From: Nageia nagi
Lineage: Eukaryota > Pinophyta
NCBI GenBank assembly: GCA_050084985.1
Contig: JBITNC010000001.1
Location: 107,260,001-107,324,000 of the forward strand
Direction: 5' to 3'
Length of the DNA stretch: 64,000 nt
Position numbers and translations under genes: made by a program. Shown in pieces: positions 24,368 to 37,890 of this stretch (its first letter is position 1; each line of letters opens with the position of its first letter). The notes under the pieces were generated by a model, which had not been told where the DNA came from, searched no databases, and was given only the letters and a program-made list of their open reading frames with translations.

Positions 24368-24566
24368 TTATTGCTATCTTGCATATGGAATTGCTATTTT
24401 GGAAATATCATTCTAGGGTTGTATGTATTAAGCCTTGCATCCATTAAATCAAGAGAATAACAAAACACTTAGACTTGGTGTTTATTTTCTTTATCTTGTT
24501 TTTCATCTTTGGGAATATTTACTTTATGAAATATTATTTTCTTGAGTTCTTGGTTGTAAAATTAAT
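24368..24566 (+). other. RLG-1 leader remnant
   Basis: About 200 non-coding bases between the end of the RLG-2 LTR and gag. The 3' duplication left by RLG-2 would be ttatt (24368-24372), but its partner is out of view. Pyrimidine-rich just before the gag ATG. Confidence 0.5.
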
Positions 24567-27340
24567 ATGGATAATGAACCTCATACTAAGTTGGTTTAAA
24601 CTAGAGTAGAAGCTAGGGATAGAAAAGTTAGGGAAATATGTTCTAATACTCAATCATATCCACATTTACCTCATGCTTATCAAGCATCTTTTGTTCCAAA
24701 ATCTCCATATAGATATATCATCATCCCACACATCCAAGAGGGTTCCCACTCATATAAAGACATGAAAGAAAGTGTTCATAATAACCCTTTGTTTAGTGAG
24801 CCTAGTTCTACACATCATGTGGAGAATGTCCAAGATGATGTCACTTCTGAGGACCAACTCTTTTTGAGTGATCCTTATATCCAAATCCTTTTCCAACAAT
24901 TTAGGGATATACAACCTCTTAGTTCTAGGCCTTAATCACCCCATGTTCCTAATATGGATAACCAACCTTTTGGGAATCATCCAACTTCCTTGGGAGAGGA
25001 TACAAGTGTGTCACAACCTTTTCCTCCTCCTTCCATACCCCATATTTACATCATAGATACACCATACCATGATCCACCACCTTACTTCATCCCATCTTCT
25101 TCTATTGAACCACCTCAAGATCCACCTAATTCTCCTAACACTATTTTGGAATAACTTAGAGATCAAAATGATAGGAGACTTAGAGCTCAAAAACTTGTTG
25201 AGAGGATGAATGAACCTCTTATTCCACCACCCAAAATTGTTACATATTTGCCTTTTATTTCTAGGAAAGACCAACAATTGTCATCAAGCTTACCCCAAGC
25301 CCCATTGATTTCTCAATTGGATCCATTGGTCTAATCATCATGTCCATAGTTTGAACCCCCTACTTTGATACCATAAAGAACTCCCCATCATGATGATTAT
25401 GATAAGGGAAAAATATTTTAAAAGTGATACAGACTCCAAAAATATAAAAAAATCTCACAAATTATGGATACTCATCCAACCTCTCAAGGGCAAAAGTTAA
25501 ATATTAATTCTCAACACTTGAGGATTGAAACTCTTCCTCAAGTTACTAGCATTGATCAACCTTAACCATCTTATAAATCATAACCTATAATACCTAGCAA
25601 CATGATAAATAAAAATCTTCAAGAGATATTCCAATCATATATGCCACCTAATACTTCCCAAACTAAGGTGCACATTAGTATTTTGCCTCAATCTTTTCCT
25701 TATAATTCTCAAGTTGTTTTAGCAAAAATATGTCCAATATCAAAATCCTAATCCTACACATACATATGTTAGTGCTTAACCTAGAGGGCTTATTCTTACT
25801 CAAAAATATTTTCAATATTTTCAACTAGTCGAAGATCCATCACTTGGAGCAACTCAATATCCTTTTCAAGGTTTGCAACATAAAATGGGTCAAGGGTTTA
25901 TAAGTGAACCCTATCATACACCTCATGTTATGTTACCCATACAAAACAAACTTATCAACCTCAAGGGAAAAATAAAGAAACCAATTATTATCAAGATACA
26001 AGTTATCAAGTGGTTGGGTATTTTCCACCTTCTACTTCCAATGATGAGATTTTAAAAAAGTTGCATGAGATACAACAAATAATCAATGATAAAGGTAAGA
26101 CTAAGTTATCATGTGGGTCAACTTGTAATGAACCAATCCATCCATCCATTCCAATCAAATATTTTCTTTATAAGTTTGAGGTCCCTAAGATGGATAAGTT
26201 TAAGAGAAAAGAGGATCCAAAGGAATATCTAAGATAATTTAAGTATTCTTGTTATATCATAGCCAACGATGATGTTCTTATGCTAAGAAATTTCCCTATG
26301 AATCTAACAAGATAATATTTGGATTAGTACAATAAATTACCTCAACCAAGCATTATATCATTTAAGCAATTGGCTAATTAGTTTCTAGAACACTTTGGAA
26401 TCAACATTAGGAAGAGAGATTCCATTACAAATTTGAGTAAGTTGTCTCAATTTGAGGATGAATAAATATCAAATTATGTATGTAGATGGAGAGTGTTTGT
26501 AATGGGTATTCCATACACACTCCTACATGAATATTTGGTTAAATTATTTTTTAAGAGTTACAAAAAATATATCTCTTCCATCCTCCAAATTTAAAGGAAT
26601 CTTACTCTTGAGGATGCCTTAGCCCAATCCAAGATAATTGAAGAAGTAAAGATTCAAAAAGATGAAATTAAGCTAAGGAAGAAGGAAGATAATTAAAAGA
26701 ATTATTATAATAGTGATAATTTAAACCAACCCCAACCTAAGCCACATACAAATTAAATCACTTATGTGGTTAATTCAAGCACAACTAATATTACAACTAG
26801 CACCTCCTAGACAACAAAGGAGTAACTAACCAAGGAATCAATATCACGTAAAACATAATCAAGGTAACAAAAAAACCAACAACCAAACAAGGCCACCTAG
26901 ACCTCCTAGATAACCACAATAACAACAACATAATTGGAAAGCTTTAGCAGATCTAATTAAGGATATTATTAAGAAGCTATTATATGCTAGACTTATTATG
27001 CTTCCTATGATTAAATAAGAGGACCCTAATGGTATAAAGCCATAATGGTATAGAAATGATAATTTTTATGCCTTCCATAATCAAAGAAAATATATAACAA
27101 ATAAATTTCAACATTTAAATACCATTATTCAAAGATTAATTGATAATGGAAAAGTATCTATAGGAGCTCCCCAAGATCAACCTAATAAGGATTTGGGGGT
27201 ATACCAAAATCCTTTATCGAGGCATGATACCAATGTTAATCAAGTGAGTACTATGGCATCCACATCTAAACAAGTAACACATGGTGTTCCCTTACCTATA
27301 GAGTTTATCTGTATGATAGGTATATATGGCTACATGTGTA
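24567..27340 (+). pseudogene. RLG-1 gag, decayed
   Basis: The ATG at 24567 opens MDNEPHTKLV, a stop at a former Gln, then TRVEARDRKVREI. A long Pro/Ser/Gln-rich stretch (about 24950-25950) precedes the gag core at 26158-26700: FEVPKMDKFKRKEDPKEYLR, FKYSCYIIANDD, FLEHFGINIRKRDSI, SRWRV-type WRVFVMGIPYTL. This core is closely like RLG-2 gag. A degenerate zinc-knuckle region (YAFHNQRKYITNKFQHL, about 27065) and IIQRLIDNGKVSI follow. Its cysteines and histidines are largely lost. Stops are mostly TAA/TAG at probable Gln codons. Confidence 0.88.
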
Positions 27341-27559
27341 GGAAGGAGAGGTGAGATAACACCTCCACCTAGAGAAATGAGACCTTAACAATCAACACAC
27401 CTAGTTAATATTCAAGTACAAAAAAAACCATCTAGATCAGTTATCATAATCAAGAATTAGTTAGAAAAATAATTAGGTTTAAATCCTACCAAGTTATCCA
27501 TATGTGTTTGATCCAATAATCTAAGGTTCATAAAGATGCCTTGAATGTATAATTTAGAT

Positions 27560-28123
27560 ACTTGACTTGGAAAATGATGATCCCAATGTTTTTATGAATT
27601 TTTATGTATCAATTCAAAATTACAAGATGACATATATCATGTTTTATATGGATGAAGTATATCACACTCTAGGAGTGATAAAGAAACATCTTGCTATTTA
27701 TATCATTGTATACATTAATAATAAAGAAGTTAAGAGAGTTATGATTTATGAGGGTTAAATTATCAATGTTGTTTCTATAGTTGCACTTCAGAATCTCAAG
27801 ATACCCATTTCATATTTGAGTGATCCTATGTTATCCATAAGGGCTTTCAAAAATACTTTGTATACTACTTTGAGAGTTGTTATGATCCCCATTAAGGTTA
27901 GGGAGAGATCTATTCCTATGACTTGTCATGTGGTATAGGGTGAAATGCAATATAACATTCTTTTGGATTGACCTTAGATAGATGATATGGAGGGTGTATC
28001 ATATTCAAAACATGGTTGCTTCAACTATTTGTATGAGGGTAAAATACATTATATTCCTATGGATCCAAACCCCTTTACTCATTGCAACCTTATTCATGCT
28101 CCAAATCCTTTTTTCATGCCTAG
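27560..28123 (+). pseudogene. RLG-1 aspartic protease remnant, cut by RLX-5
   Basis: Open frame 27567-27758 (DDPNVFMNFYVSIQNYK, MDEVYHTLGVIKKHLAIYII) leads into V-M-I-Y-E-G, where the family has L-I-D-E-G: the catalytic Asp is Tyr. Then YNILLD.P.IDDMEGVSYS and KIHYIPMDPNPFTHCN to the break at 28123. The insertion point lies about 20 codons past the conserved HCN motif. Confidence 0.85.
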
Positions 28124-29301
28124 TGTTAGGACCCCCATTTCTTGCATTTTATCTTTGATAGAAAACTCAAAATTTTATTTTAAAAATCATTCAAAATATT
28201 TTTTTAGCAAGCAGTTATTCTTGAGGTTTATTGTTAATAATTAATTTCTAGTATTTAAATCAATTTTAGGCATTTTAAAATAATGCATTATTTTAGTTGG
28301 TGATATGAGGAAGTTTTAGTGTTAAACATAATAAAATAAAAAAATATAAAATAAAATAAAATGAAATAGATGTATTTGAATTAAAAGGGTAAGGGATTAA
28401 CATTTATTGTTATTTTTGTTTCCAGCATAGGTGTAAGGTATATAGGAAGGAAGTGAGAGGAAATTTAGGGTAAAAAAAAGAGCCCATAATGCCTAAACCC
28501 TAGTCCTTCTTTCCCATCTATGTTTTGGAGGAAAAAGGAGAGTTATGGTAGAGGGAACCTCATTGTAGACCTGCTAACAAAATATTTTTTGGGCCAAATA
28601 TTGAGCCATATGTTAGATCCTCCCTCCAAACCAATGAATCCTATGCTTATGTATTCTTAGCTAAGTAATAAAATGATTTTTGAAGGTTTTGGTTGGTTGA
28701 TGGCATGTAGAAGGAGCAGATTGGGTCTGTTGGGGGTTTGTGCATTTTGGGATGCTAAAACATCTTGAAACAAACTCATGGGAAAAGGAAGGGGGGCCTA
28801 TAAATCAACTCCTTGTATTTTTCTTGAGAGGAGGCTACCATTTTTCTTTTGGGCTATGAATCAGGTAGGAAGGAAGATGGAGGATCTCCATACAAGCTAT
28901 ACAAGCTTTGCTAAAGCTTCTTCACTCTTGTATGAATTTTTATGGTGAGTCATGGTCAATCTATTTTATGAAAATTATTTTAGAGCTATTCATTATGCAT
29001 ATCTCAGAAAGGAAAGGAAGACATGCATATGGCACTATTTTTGTAAGCATTTTACATACAATCACTACACATAAATTATATTATTGGCATTTTGTTGCTA
29101 TGGCATCCATACAAATTGCATAAGCATACTAAAACCATTCTTAAATTGTTGATTGAAAACCATCGATATGGTACAAGAAACTCATGGGTTTAGTGGGGTA
29201 TGAAAATTAAACTTAATAGGCACCCATTTCAAATAGGAAATTGAAGACATGAGAATTCTATGAGGACTTAGGCAACATTTGTTTTAGGATCTTACTTCAT
29301 A
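28124..29301 (+). repeat. RLX-5 left arm, LTR-like
   Basis: Begins TGTTAGGACC. Carries gcctataaatcaactcc at about 28797-28813, a good TATA box with G-rich upstream sequence (ggaaggggg). The region continues on the other side of RLG-6 into agggcatggtatcc (35327-35340), where tggtatc could be a PBS after a CA end. If so the LTR is about 1.2 kb. Nothing coding: the open frame at 28908-29123 is not family-like. Confidence 0.5.
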
Positions 29302-29713
29302 TGTTAGGATCCCACATCCTAACATTTTAGTGTTAGTATTAGTTATTTTAATTAAATGGTCAACCTATATTGTAAACCATAATATTATGATTGTAAGGAT
29401 GGGGCTCAATTTTGCATGACTATTAGGGTTAGGGTTAGTATATTATAAATTGGTAGAACTATGTGAAAAAAGGCATATTGAAAATTTATTTTCACTTTTG
29501 GAGTTGTAAGGAGGTATCCCCTCAAAGAGGCCTATGATTCTATTGCTATTCAATAAAATCCTATCCTTATCTACTTATTGTTGCTATTTTGTGTTCTATT
29601 TATCAGCACATGCTCTGTTATTTCCAATAGATTAGTTTTCATTTTCCTATTTAAAATTTATATTCATTATATTTTTACAATATTTCCCTTTTCATATTTG
29701 TAGCATCATAACA
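29302..29713 (+). repeat. RLG-6 5' LTR
   Basis: TGTTAGGATCCCACATCCTAACA opens with a short inverted repeat (ttaggat/atcctaa). A telo-box pair (attagggttagggttag, 29422-29438) lies directly before TATA-like attataaatt (29442-29451). AATAAA-like signal (caataaaatcc) near 29551. Ends CATCATAACA. Confidence 0.95.
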
Positions 29714-29715
29714 TC

Positions 29716-29728
29716 TGGTATCAAAGCT
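29716..29728 (+). other. RLG-6 primer-binding site
   Basis: tggtatcaaagct two bases after the LTR; complementary to the initiator tRNA-Met 3' end with one mismatch. Confidence 0.9.
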
Positions 29729-30554
29729 CTTTCTAGGGCCATTCTACTATAGGAAAATAAAAACAATTTCTTAAAGGTCTAAGCTAGAAACCTTGTATTA
29801 GGGGTTTTAAAATATCTAGAAGGATTTATCATTTTTGGCTAAGCACACTTTCCTATAAAGCTATGTGTGAAGTGATGTGCAAAAAACTTTGCACCAATAC
29901 CAAAGCCTCAAACAGAACCCTATAGAGAATTAGACTCCACATACCAAAAGGTATATCGAAGACTATCTAGGCTATAAATGAAAACTAGGTAGGAAGTTGT
30001 GTTGACTGTCTGTAAACTATAATGAGTGCACTAGTAAGTACTATTGGAAAGTTACTTATCATAGAAGCCATCTTTGTAGCCTCTTTCCTTATAAAAGGGT
30101 GATAGGAGGGGTGTTTAGACAAGCCTACAAAGTAGATAATCCTTACCTTAGAATCATTCCTTCACACAAAAAACCTTGATTCAAGAAGTAGAATGTATGA
30201 CATGAAATTTTTTAGAGCTACCAAAAATAGCATTTTAGAGGTAGCAAAAACTTTAGAGATAAATAAATAAAAATATGTAGCATTTTAGCAATTGTTAACA
30301 AAAATAGACACCCATAGATGTAAAACAAAAGAGTCTAAGAGTCTAAAAATCATCATCAAAAGATTAAGCCCATTATGATCATCTTTTTGAGCTAATCATT
30401 TTGATATATTACACCCATACACTTTTTTGAGCACTCTCTAAAAAAAGTAGTTTCTAAAAATAGTAGTTTCCAAAAATAACAACTTCAAAAATAGCAATTT
30501 CTAGAAATAGCACCTAAGATAAGATCCCAAATAGCAGCACAAACTAATCCTACC
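29729..30554 (+). other. RLG-6 leader
   Basis: Non-coding. A run of repeated aaaatagcatttta/aaaatagcaacttc units appears at about 30225-30500 (at least six times), a degenerate short repeat around 'aatagcA'. Confidence 0.6.
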
Positions 30555-33500
30555 ATGATGACATTTTAAACTATGATCTAATAAATGGTAGATAAATTTA
30601 CTAATACATTTAAGGTAGAAATTTGACAAATACATACCCAAATACAAACCCTTGATAGTAAATGTGATAATGTCCAACTAAGTCTCAGTCATACCAATAA
30701 TGCATCTAGTTCATAGCAATCACGATAGTTAAAAAATCCATAGGGGTATCATCATAACTTTTAGGGCTAACAAGGTGGTTTCATTCTTCCCCACACAACC
30801 AAATTAGATTTTCCTCGATTTGATGGAGATGATCCCACTAGTTAGATTTATAAGTCCAGATAGTATTTCATATTGAACCAAATTCTAGAAGAATTGAAGG
30901 TGAGCATGGAAACTTTTCATTTGGATCGTGAGGCTCTCCAATGGCACTAGTGGTACTCAAAAATAAATCTTGCTCCTTCATAGGATGAATTTACTCAAAA
31001 ATTATTGATCCATTTTGGTTCTAGTGACTATGAAGATTTCACAGGGGCATTGACCAAGTTATGTCAAACCATAATAATCAAAGAATACCAAAATTAGTTT
31101 GAGAAATTGGCAAAATCACATAGAGAGGTTGGACGATGCATTTTTCATAAGTTGTTTTAATAATGTATTACAAGAAGAAATTAAACCAAAGGTCAAAATG
31201 TTTAATTCCAAAACTATGATGGATGCTATTACTTTGGCAAAGATTGTTGAAGATAAAGCCAGTGCTCATCAATGAAATGTAAGACCCCCATTCACAAAAA
31301 CACATAACATTTCCCATTCCTCTAATAACATAAGTGCCCCACCACCAATCACATAATGTAAACTAAGAAGTTGATGTGGGAGGAGATGGAAGAGTATCAA
31401 AAGAAGGGTTTGTGCTATAATTGTGATGAGAAATTTGTTCATGGTCATCGTTGTACTCAATAAAAGTTATATTTGCTTAATGCTAATGCTCCTAATGAGG
31501 AGGAATATGAGACTACACCCAAAGAGGCTACAAAGAAAATTCTAGATGAGGATGGCCTAATTATCTCTTATAGTGCATTGATAGGAATTAGTACCCCTCA
31601 AACTATGAAGGTCAAAGAGTTTTTTAAAAAGCACCCTCTCATAATATTGTTGGATTTAGGAAGTACCCATAATTTCATTGATCCATGGGTGGCTAAGGTT
31701 GTTGACTATTACATCCACCCTACAAATAATTTTGAGATTATGGTTAGTAATGGAGGAAAAATAACATGTAAAGGCACATGTCAAAATGTCAAACTTAGCA
31801 TGGACCACTATACTTTGAAAAGTGATATGTACACTTTACCACTTGGGGGTGCAATGGCTAAGGATTTTGGGCACCATTTAATGGAATTTTGTAGAGCTAT
31901 GGAAGACCTTCAAGATAGAAAAATAAAAGCATACTCTCAAGGGATTATAGGGTGGACCTATATAAATTTTGAGCTCACATCGCATGGAAAAAATCCTATA
32001 GAAAATTAGAAAGGGAATGTTGGCACATTTATACTTTTTATCAATCATCAAATCTAAAGTCATAGAGCTTAAGGATCTATAGCCATTCTTAAGGAAGCAT
32101 GCAAGTGCCTTTAAGGAACCAAAGGTATTACCACCCCAATGATCACATGATCATGCTATCCAGTTGGCACTAAGAAGTCACCCATCAAACATTCATCCTT
32201 ATAGGTATCCTTATTTATAAAAAATGAAATTGAAAAATTGGTTAAGGAACTATTGGATGTAAGAGTAATCTGACCTAGCGTAATCCCATATTCTTCTCCA
32301 ATTATATTGGTTTGTAAGAAAGATGGTTCATGGCATATGTGTGTGGATTTCAAGGCCCTCAACAAAATTACCATCAAGGATAAATTTCCCATATTGGTCA
32401 TTGATGAATTATTGGATGAACTACATGGGGCAAGATATTTTTCCAAGTTGGACCTACGATCTAGGTATCACCAAATCTACCTCAAGGAGGAGGATGTACC
32501 AAAAATTGTATTTTGCACCCATTAGGACCATTATGAATTCTTGGTCATGCATTTAGTGTCAAAAATGCTCCATCCACATTTCAAATTTTAATGAATTAGG
32601 TGTTTCAACTATTCCTTAGGAAGTTCATTTAAGTTTTCTTTGATGATATCTTGATCTATAGTAAGACATGGTAAGAACATGTGGCACATGTTGACCAAAC
32701 CTTACAAATTTTGAAGGAACACTAGCTAAATGCAAAAAAATCAAAGTGTTCATTTGAGAAGAGGGAAATTGACTACGTAGGCCATATTATATCCAAAGAG
32801 GGAGTTAAGGTGGATCCACAAAAGATTACTAACATGTAGAACCAGTTTATTCCTACATATTTGAAAAGTCTATGAGGATTCTTAGGGTTGATAGGTTATT
32901 ATAGAAAATTTGTGAAGGATATGGTAAGATTGCAACACCTCTAACCATGTTATTGAAAAAGAATACATTCCAGTGGTCCCCTCAAGCTAAGGTAGCTTTC
33001 TTTAAACTCAAAGAGGTAATGTGTACCACCCTAGTATTAGCAATGCCAAATTTTTCTAAAACTTTTGTGATAGAAAGTGATTCTTGTGGAGTAGGAATCA
33101 AAGTAGTATTGATGTAGAAAGGGCATCCCTTAGCATTCACTAGTAAAGCACTCTTTGGTAAAAATTTGGGTAAATCCACTTATGAAAAGAAAATGCTTGA
33201 CATCATTTATGTAGTTCAATGCTAGGGAAAATATCTCATTGGTCACCCTTTCATTATCCTCATAGATCATCACAATTTGAAATTTTTCATTGAGTAATGC
33301 ATTTCTACACTTGAGCAATAAAAATGGGTGACCAAACTACTGGGGTATGATTATGAGATAGTATATCGTAAGGGTAAAGAGAATGTGGTTATCAATGCTT
33401 TGCCTAGAAAATTTGAAGATGAAGTAACAATGCAAGCTCTTTCATCTCGTATTCCTCAATGGTTGGATAAAGTTAAATAAGAGTGGGTAGAGGATAGCTC

Positions 33501-34890
33501 CACCCAAGAATTGTTAGAACAAATCACTAAAGACCCCATGAGTAAACCACACCACACATGGCATGATGGTATTTTGAGATTCAAAGGTCAAATTTTGTTA
33601 CCATCTCCTTCAAAATGTAAATCAAAAATATTTTTCAAATTGCATTCCACACCTACATCAAGACATGATGGATTTTTGAAAATGTATAAGTAGGTGGAAT
33701 GATCATTTTATTGGGTAGGTATGAAATTGGATACAAAGTAGTTTGTGGTAGCTTGTGATGTGTGTCAATGATAAAAGGGTGAGATAGTGGGTACTTTGGG
33801 ACTCCTTCAACCTCTTCCCATACCTACTCATGCATGGAATAATATCTTAATGGATTTCATTAAAGGCCTTATTAAATCTAATGGTGAATTAGTTATTCTA
33901 ATGGTGGTTGATTGATTATCCAAATATGCTCATTTTGGTTCATTGGCTCATCCCTACAAGGTAGTGATAGTGGCATAATTATTCTTGGATACAGTATTTA
34001 ACTACATGGTATGCCATAGATAATTGTTAGTGATTGTGATCCCACTTTTACAAGCCATTTTTTGCAAGAGCTTTTTAAGTTGCAAGGTACCCAACTAAAC
34101 ATGAGCTTAGCATATCACCCGCAAATTGATGGTTAGAATAAAATTATCAGCAAATGTTTGGAAATATATTTACATTATTTTGCCTCAGCATAACCTATGC
34201 ATTGGGTATAATGGCTTCCCTTGGCTGAGTGGTGGTATAATACATCTTATCATTCTACTAGTAAGATGACCCCCTATGAAGTAGTGTATGGTCAAGCTCC
34301 ATCAATAGTCACCTCATATGTTGTAGGTGCTAGTAAAATTTAGGTAGTTGACTCAGCTTTAGTTACTCAAGATGATATTCTTCATTTTCTAATGGATAAT
34401 CTTTAGATAGCCCAACATTATATGAAATAATAGGCTAATTAGCAACATGTTGAAAGGGAGTTCCAGGTAGATGAAATGGTCTTTTTGAGGTTGCAACCTT
34501 ATAGCCAAAAATATTTGAAAATTAAAGGCCTTCAAAAATTGGTCCTAAAGTTTTATGGTCCCTACCCAGCTACATACAAACTAAAGCTTCTTTATTATTC
34601 CAAGATTCACCTAGTGTTTCATGTCTTTTATCTCAAGAGAGTAGTTGGATCAAAGGTTTGGGTTCAGATATAATTACCTAAGTTGGTAGAGGAAAAATTA
34701 ATGGTAGTTGTACCTAAGGTAGTTCTAGATCAACATTCATGGTAGCTTCATAATCATTCCATCACAAAATTCCTTATGTATTGGCAAGGCATGGCACCAG
34801 AAGATGCAACATGGGAAATACTTCATTAGCTATAGCAATAGTTTCCACACTTCAAGCTTTGAGGACAAAACTTCATCCCAAGAGGGGTGG
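30555..34890 (+). pseudogene. RLG-6 gag-pol polyprotein with C-terminal chromodomain, decayed
   Basis: ATG at 30555. Gag: LDFPRFDGDDPTS, WYSKINLAPS, IHFGSSDYEDFTGALTKL (30800-31060). Zinc knuckle CYNCDEKFVHGHRC at about 31412. Protease in the open frame 31473-32009 has ILLDLGSTHNFID: the middle residue of the D-S-G triad is Leu (codon TTA, one C-to-T step from TCA). [34 protein letters not shown], and an intact F-F-D-D-I-L-I-Y-S-K box at 32634-32666. RNase H: IESDSCGVG, LAFTSKALFGKN. Integrase: CDVCQ, MDFIKGL, AYHPQIDG. The chromodomain-like tail YWQGMAPEDATWEILH (34773-34828) would tether integration to histone marks. Stops mostly at former Gln/Trp codons. Confidence 0.95.
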
Positions 34891-34892
34891 CA

Positions 34893-35306
34893 TGTTAGGA
34901 TCCCACATCCTAACATTTTAGTGTTAGTATTATTTATTTTAATTTAATGGTCAACTTATATTGTAAACTATAATATTATGATTGTAAGGGTAAGGCCCAA
35001 TTTTGCATGACTATTAGGGTTAGGGTTAGTATATTATAAATTGGTAGGTGTGTGTGGAAAAAGGTTATTTTGAACATTTATTTTCACTTTTGGAGTTGTA
35101 AGGAGGTAGGTCCCTCAAAGTGACCTATGATTCTATTACTATTCAATAAAATCCTATCCTTATTTACTTATTGTTGCTATTCTATGTTCTATTTATCAAC
35201 TCATGCTCTGTTATTTCAGCTAGATTAGTTGTCATTTTCCTATTTCAAATTGATATTCATTACATTTCTACAATATTTCACTTTTCATATTTGTAGCATC
35301 ATAACA
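34893..35306 (+). repeat. RLG-6 3' LTR
   Basis: Same start and end as the 5' copy. Telo-box pair at 35012-35029 before TATA-like sequence at about 35032-35041. About 38 differences from the 5' LTR counted by eye, mostly transitions. Confidence 0.95.
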
Positions 35307-35403
35307 TCATTCCAAACCAAGCCTATAGGGCATGGTATCCTTGATCAAGCTTAATGCTTTAGATTATGAGCTAGAAACCCCAAACTCCTCCCTAAAAAAA
35401 AGA

Positions 35404-35407
<4 letters not shown>

Positions 35408-35454
<47 letters not shown>
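35408..35454. repeat. (AT)n microsatellite
   Basis: Uninterrupted AT dinucleotides, about 23 copies, immediately left of the 117-base duplication. Confidence 0.95.
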
Positions 35455-35456
<2 letters not shown>

Positions 35457-35696
35457 ACATAGACTCAGATTGATGAAATTAGAATCATTTAAGTAGAAAA
35501 GTAAGAACATGTTGGTATTAGATACTTTTGATAGCATTATTTTAATTGTTGGATTTTATGTAGTTTCATACTTATATATATGGACATAGACTCAGATTGA
35601 TGAAATTAGAATCATTTAAGTAGAAAAGTAAGAACATGTTGGTATTAGATACTTTTGATAGCATTATTTTAATTGTTGGATTTTATGTAGTTTCAT
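35453..35696. repeat. Perfect 117-base tandem duplication, period 127
   Basis: 35453-35569 and 35580-35696 (atggacatagactc to gtagtttcat) are identical base for base. A short tatata spacer separates them. Everything around is old and diverged, so this is either a very recent event or an assembly effect at the AT run. Confidence 0.95.
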
Positions 35697-37890
35697 GGGA
35701 ACTAATGAGTATGTGAACATTTTTACATTATTGCATTTTTTTTAATTACTATCATGGCATGCCCAAACTCATTAGTAAAGAAGGACCTTCATACTTGCAT
35801 GGAAAGGATCATGGCAATTTCATATTGCATTTAGCTATGCACATGAAATAATGTATTTTACATTGACACATCATTATGTAACCTATAGAATGAGAACATT
35901 GCATGGGTTTCAAAAAAAACCAATGAGATGAGTAGTATATTTAGTTACCTCCTAGGTTACATTTCTTATTTTAGGTTGATTATGACTTACTAGATTGTAA
36001 ATCTCATACTCAGCTTACTCTTTTTCTAGATCCTAATCTAGAAAAGGAGTAAACCTAAGATTGGTCAAGACTTACCATTTTTGTAGTGTGTTATCTATGC
36101 TATGTTTTAGAAATTACTATACTTTTGCATTTCTATTACTATCAGGCCCACTGAAAATTACATTTTTGAACTTTATCATCTACACTGAATAGAAGGGAAC
36201 ATCAATATTATAAGCACATTCTTGTTACAAGTTATACTTACACATATGTTACTTTATTTATACACATTGTTACTAAAATGGGAATAGGGTGATTGAAATA
36301 ATATTGGTCATAAATTTTGATTGTCTCAGCATCATAAAAATTGTTTTGCTAATTGTTATTTAGATATAAGGACATTTTGATGGATTTCAAAAATATACTA
36401 CATTACGCCTAATTTTTAGGAAGCATTTGAGTATAATTGCTATAGATTTTCACATATTATATAGAACAAATTGATATAAAGATTTATTTCAAAATATTAT
36501 GTATAATAAAGATTTTTAGAGAAGAATTCTCTTCATTTGTATGAGTAAACAAATGATAAAATTGGAGTATTATGATTGTGCATCTCAATATTTCTGTAGT
36601 CATTTGAAAATGGTTGATAGCTAATTTTTGTAGTGATTAATGTGGTTTCAAATTAAATTTAATTCTATAAATTTGAGTTTAGATTGTAGAAAATAATGGT
36701 TTTGTAGTGCATGAGGATACTATAAAAAAAAATAGGATAGATTGAAGTTTATTATTTCTAGAAGGCAATGTGTATTGAAGTCGACTGGTTTCTAAAAATG
36801 ATAGGTATTTGGTTGAATGATGAGTGTTACTATGGGATTATAAATGAAAAATAGTTTAAAATCATTACACCTTAAATGAAGATTTGAATTACTCTAAAAA
36901 GTTTAAAAGGCATTCTATCTTAGGGGCTAGATGGGAACTAGATCTAATTGATTTGATTGAATAAAAAAAAAAGGAAGAGTAGTAAATGTTTTGTTTACTG
37001 CTATCAAAAATTTGAATGATTCCCCATATTAGTTTAGTAAATTTTGATGAGATAACCTATAAATGAATGTAAACTCATTTTAGTAAGGAAATCAATTTTA
37101 GATGATTTTCTATTACATGCTTTAACCTACATAAACATAAATAAGAAAGATAAAAGAATGAGGGAATTTTCTTTTACTTGCACTCATGCAACTCCTAACT
37201 TCAAAAAAAAAAGGGGGAAAACATTCTAAAACTTTGAATTTATAAGTCACTTCTAGGGACCATACTATGTGATGATCTTATGATGAGGTAGAATTTGTTG
37301 TTAAGGGACCATTGAATAAAGAGGTGTTCTCTTGTCTAGATATAGACTTAATGGAATTAGTTGCATTCTCACTTGGGAATATAGTCCTAGGTTGTTCTTT
37401 CAAACTCAACCACCCTAAATATACACATTAATATATAAATTATGAAGTTTCTTAACCATACCTCATGATTTATACATGGTTTAAGATTCTCAAAATCCAA
37501 TACAATAACAACAAGAGAGATGCTCTTCTATACCTAGTCGAGAAACCTTAAGGCAACCAACCTTGGTGCTTAATGTCAACTTAATGATCCTAATCATGCT
37601 TAACCTAAACATCATGTTGGTACTATGGTAAAAATGGGGTAGACATAAACATAAAGCAAAGCAAACCAAAAAACCTATGTGAAAGAATAGAGAATTCCAA
37701 TGATTTGCATACTATAATTGTAATCAAGGTGGTTGCCTTATGGATGAACAATTTAAGTAACATTAGCAAGGTATGCTATTTGATGTGGTAATCCTAAAGA
37801 AGTAATAGTTTAGTACAAGGGTATCTTCATGGATCATTATAAATAAGTACTACAAGGGTATCTTTAGGAACATAATTAATTGGTGCTTTG

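Larger units (their letters stand above)
29302..35306 (+). mobile_element. RLG-6: complete but inactive Ty3/gypsy chromovirus
   Basis: LTRs of 412 and 414 bases, about 9% different by hand count, bracket a 5.2 kb interior. It has an iMet-type PBS, a polypurine tract (agaggggtggca, 34881-34892) and a single gag-pol frame in gypsy order ending in a chromodomain-like segment. Flanks TCATA (29297-29301) and TCATT (35307-35311) are a one-mismatch target duplication. Length 6.0 kb is normal for chromoviruses. Confidence 0.95.

Noticed and set aside
24368-24566. RLG-2 3' LTR serving as 5' LTR of RLG-1 (tandem shared LTR)
   Set aside because: RLG-1 ends in a different LTR (54881-56000), so nested insertion of RLG-2 is simpler; not fully excluded.
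29422-29438. Interstitial telomeric repeat
   Set aside because: Only two TTAGGG-type units, present at the same place in both LTRs, so it is an LTR promoter motif.
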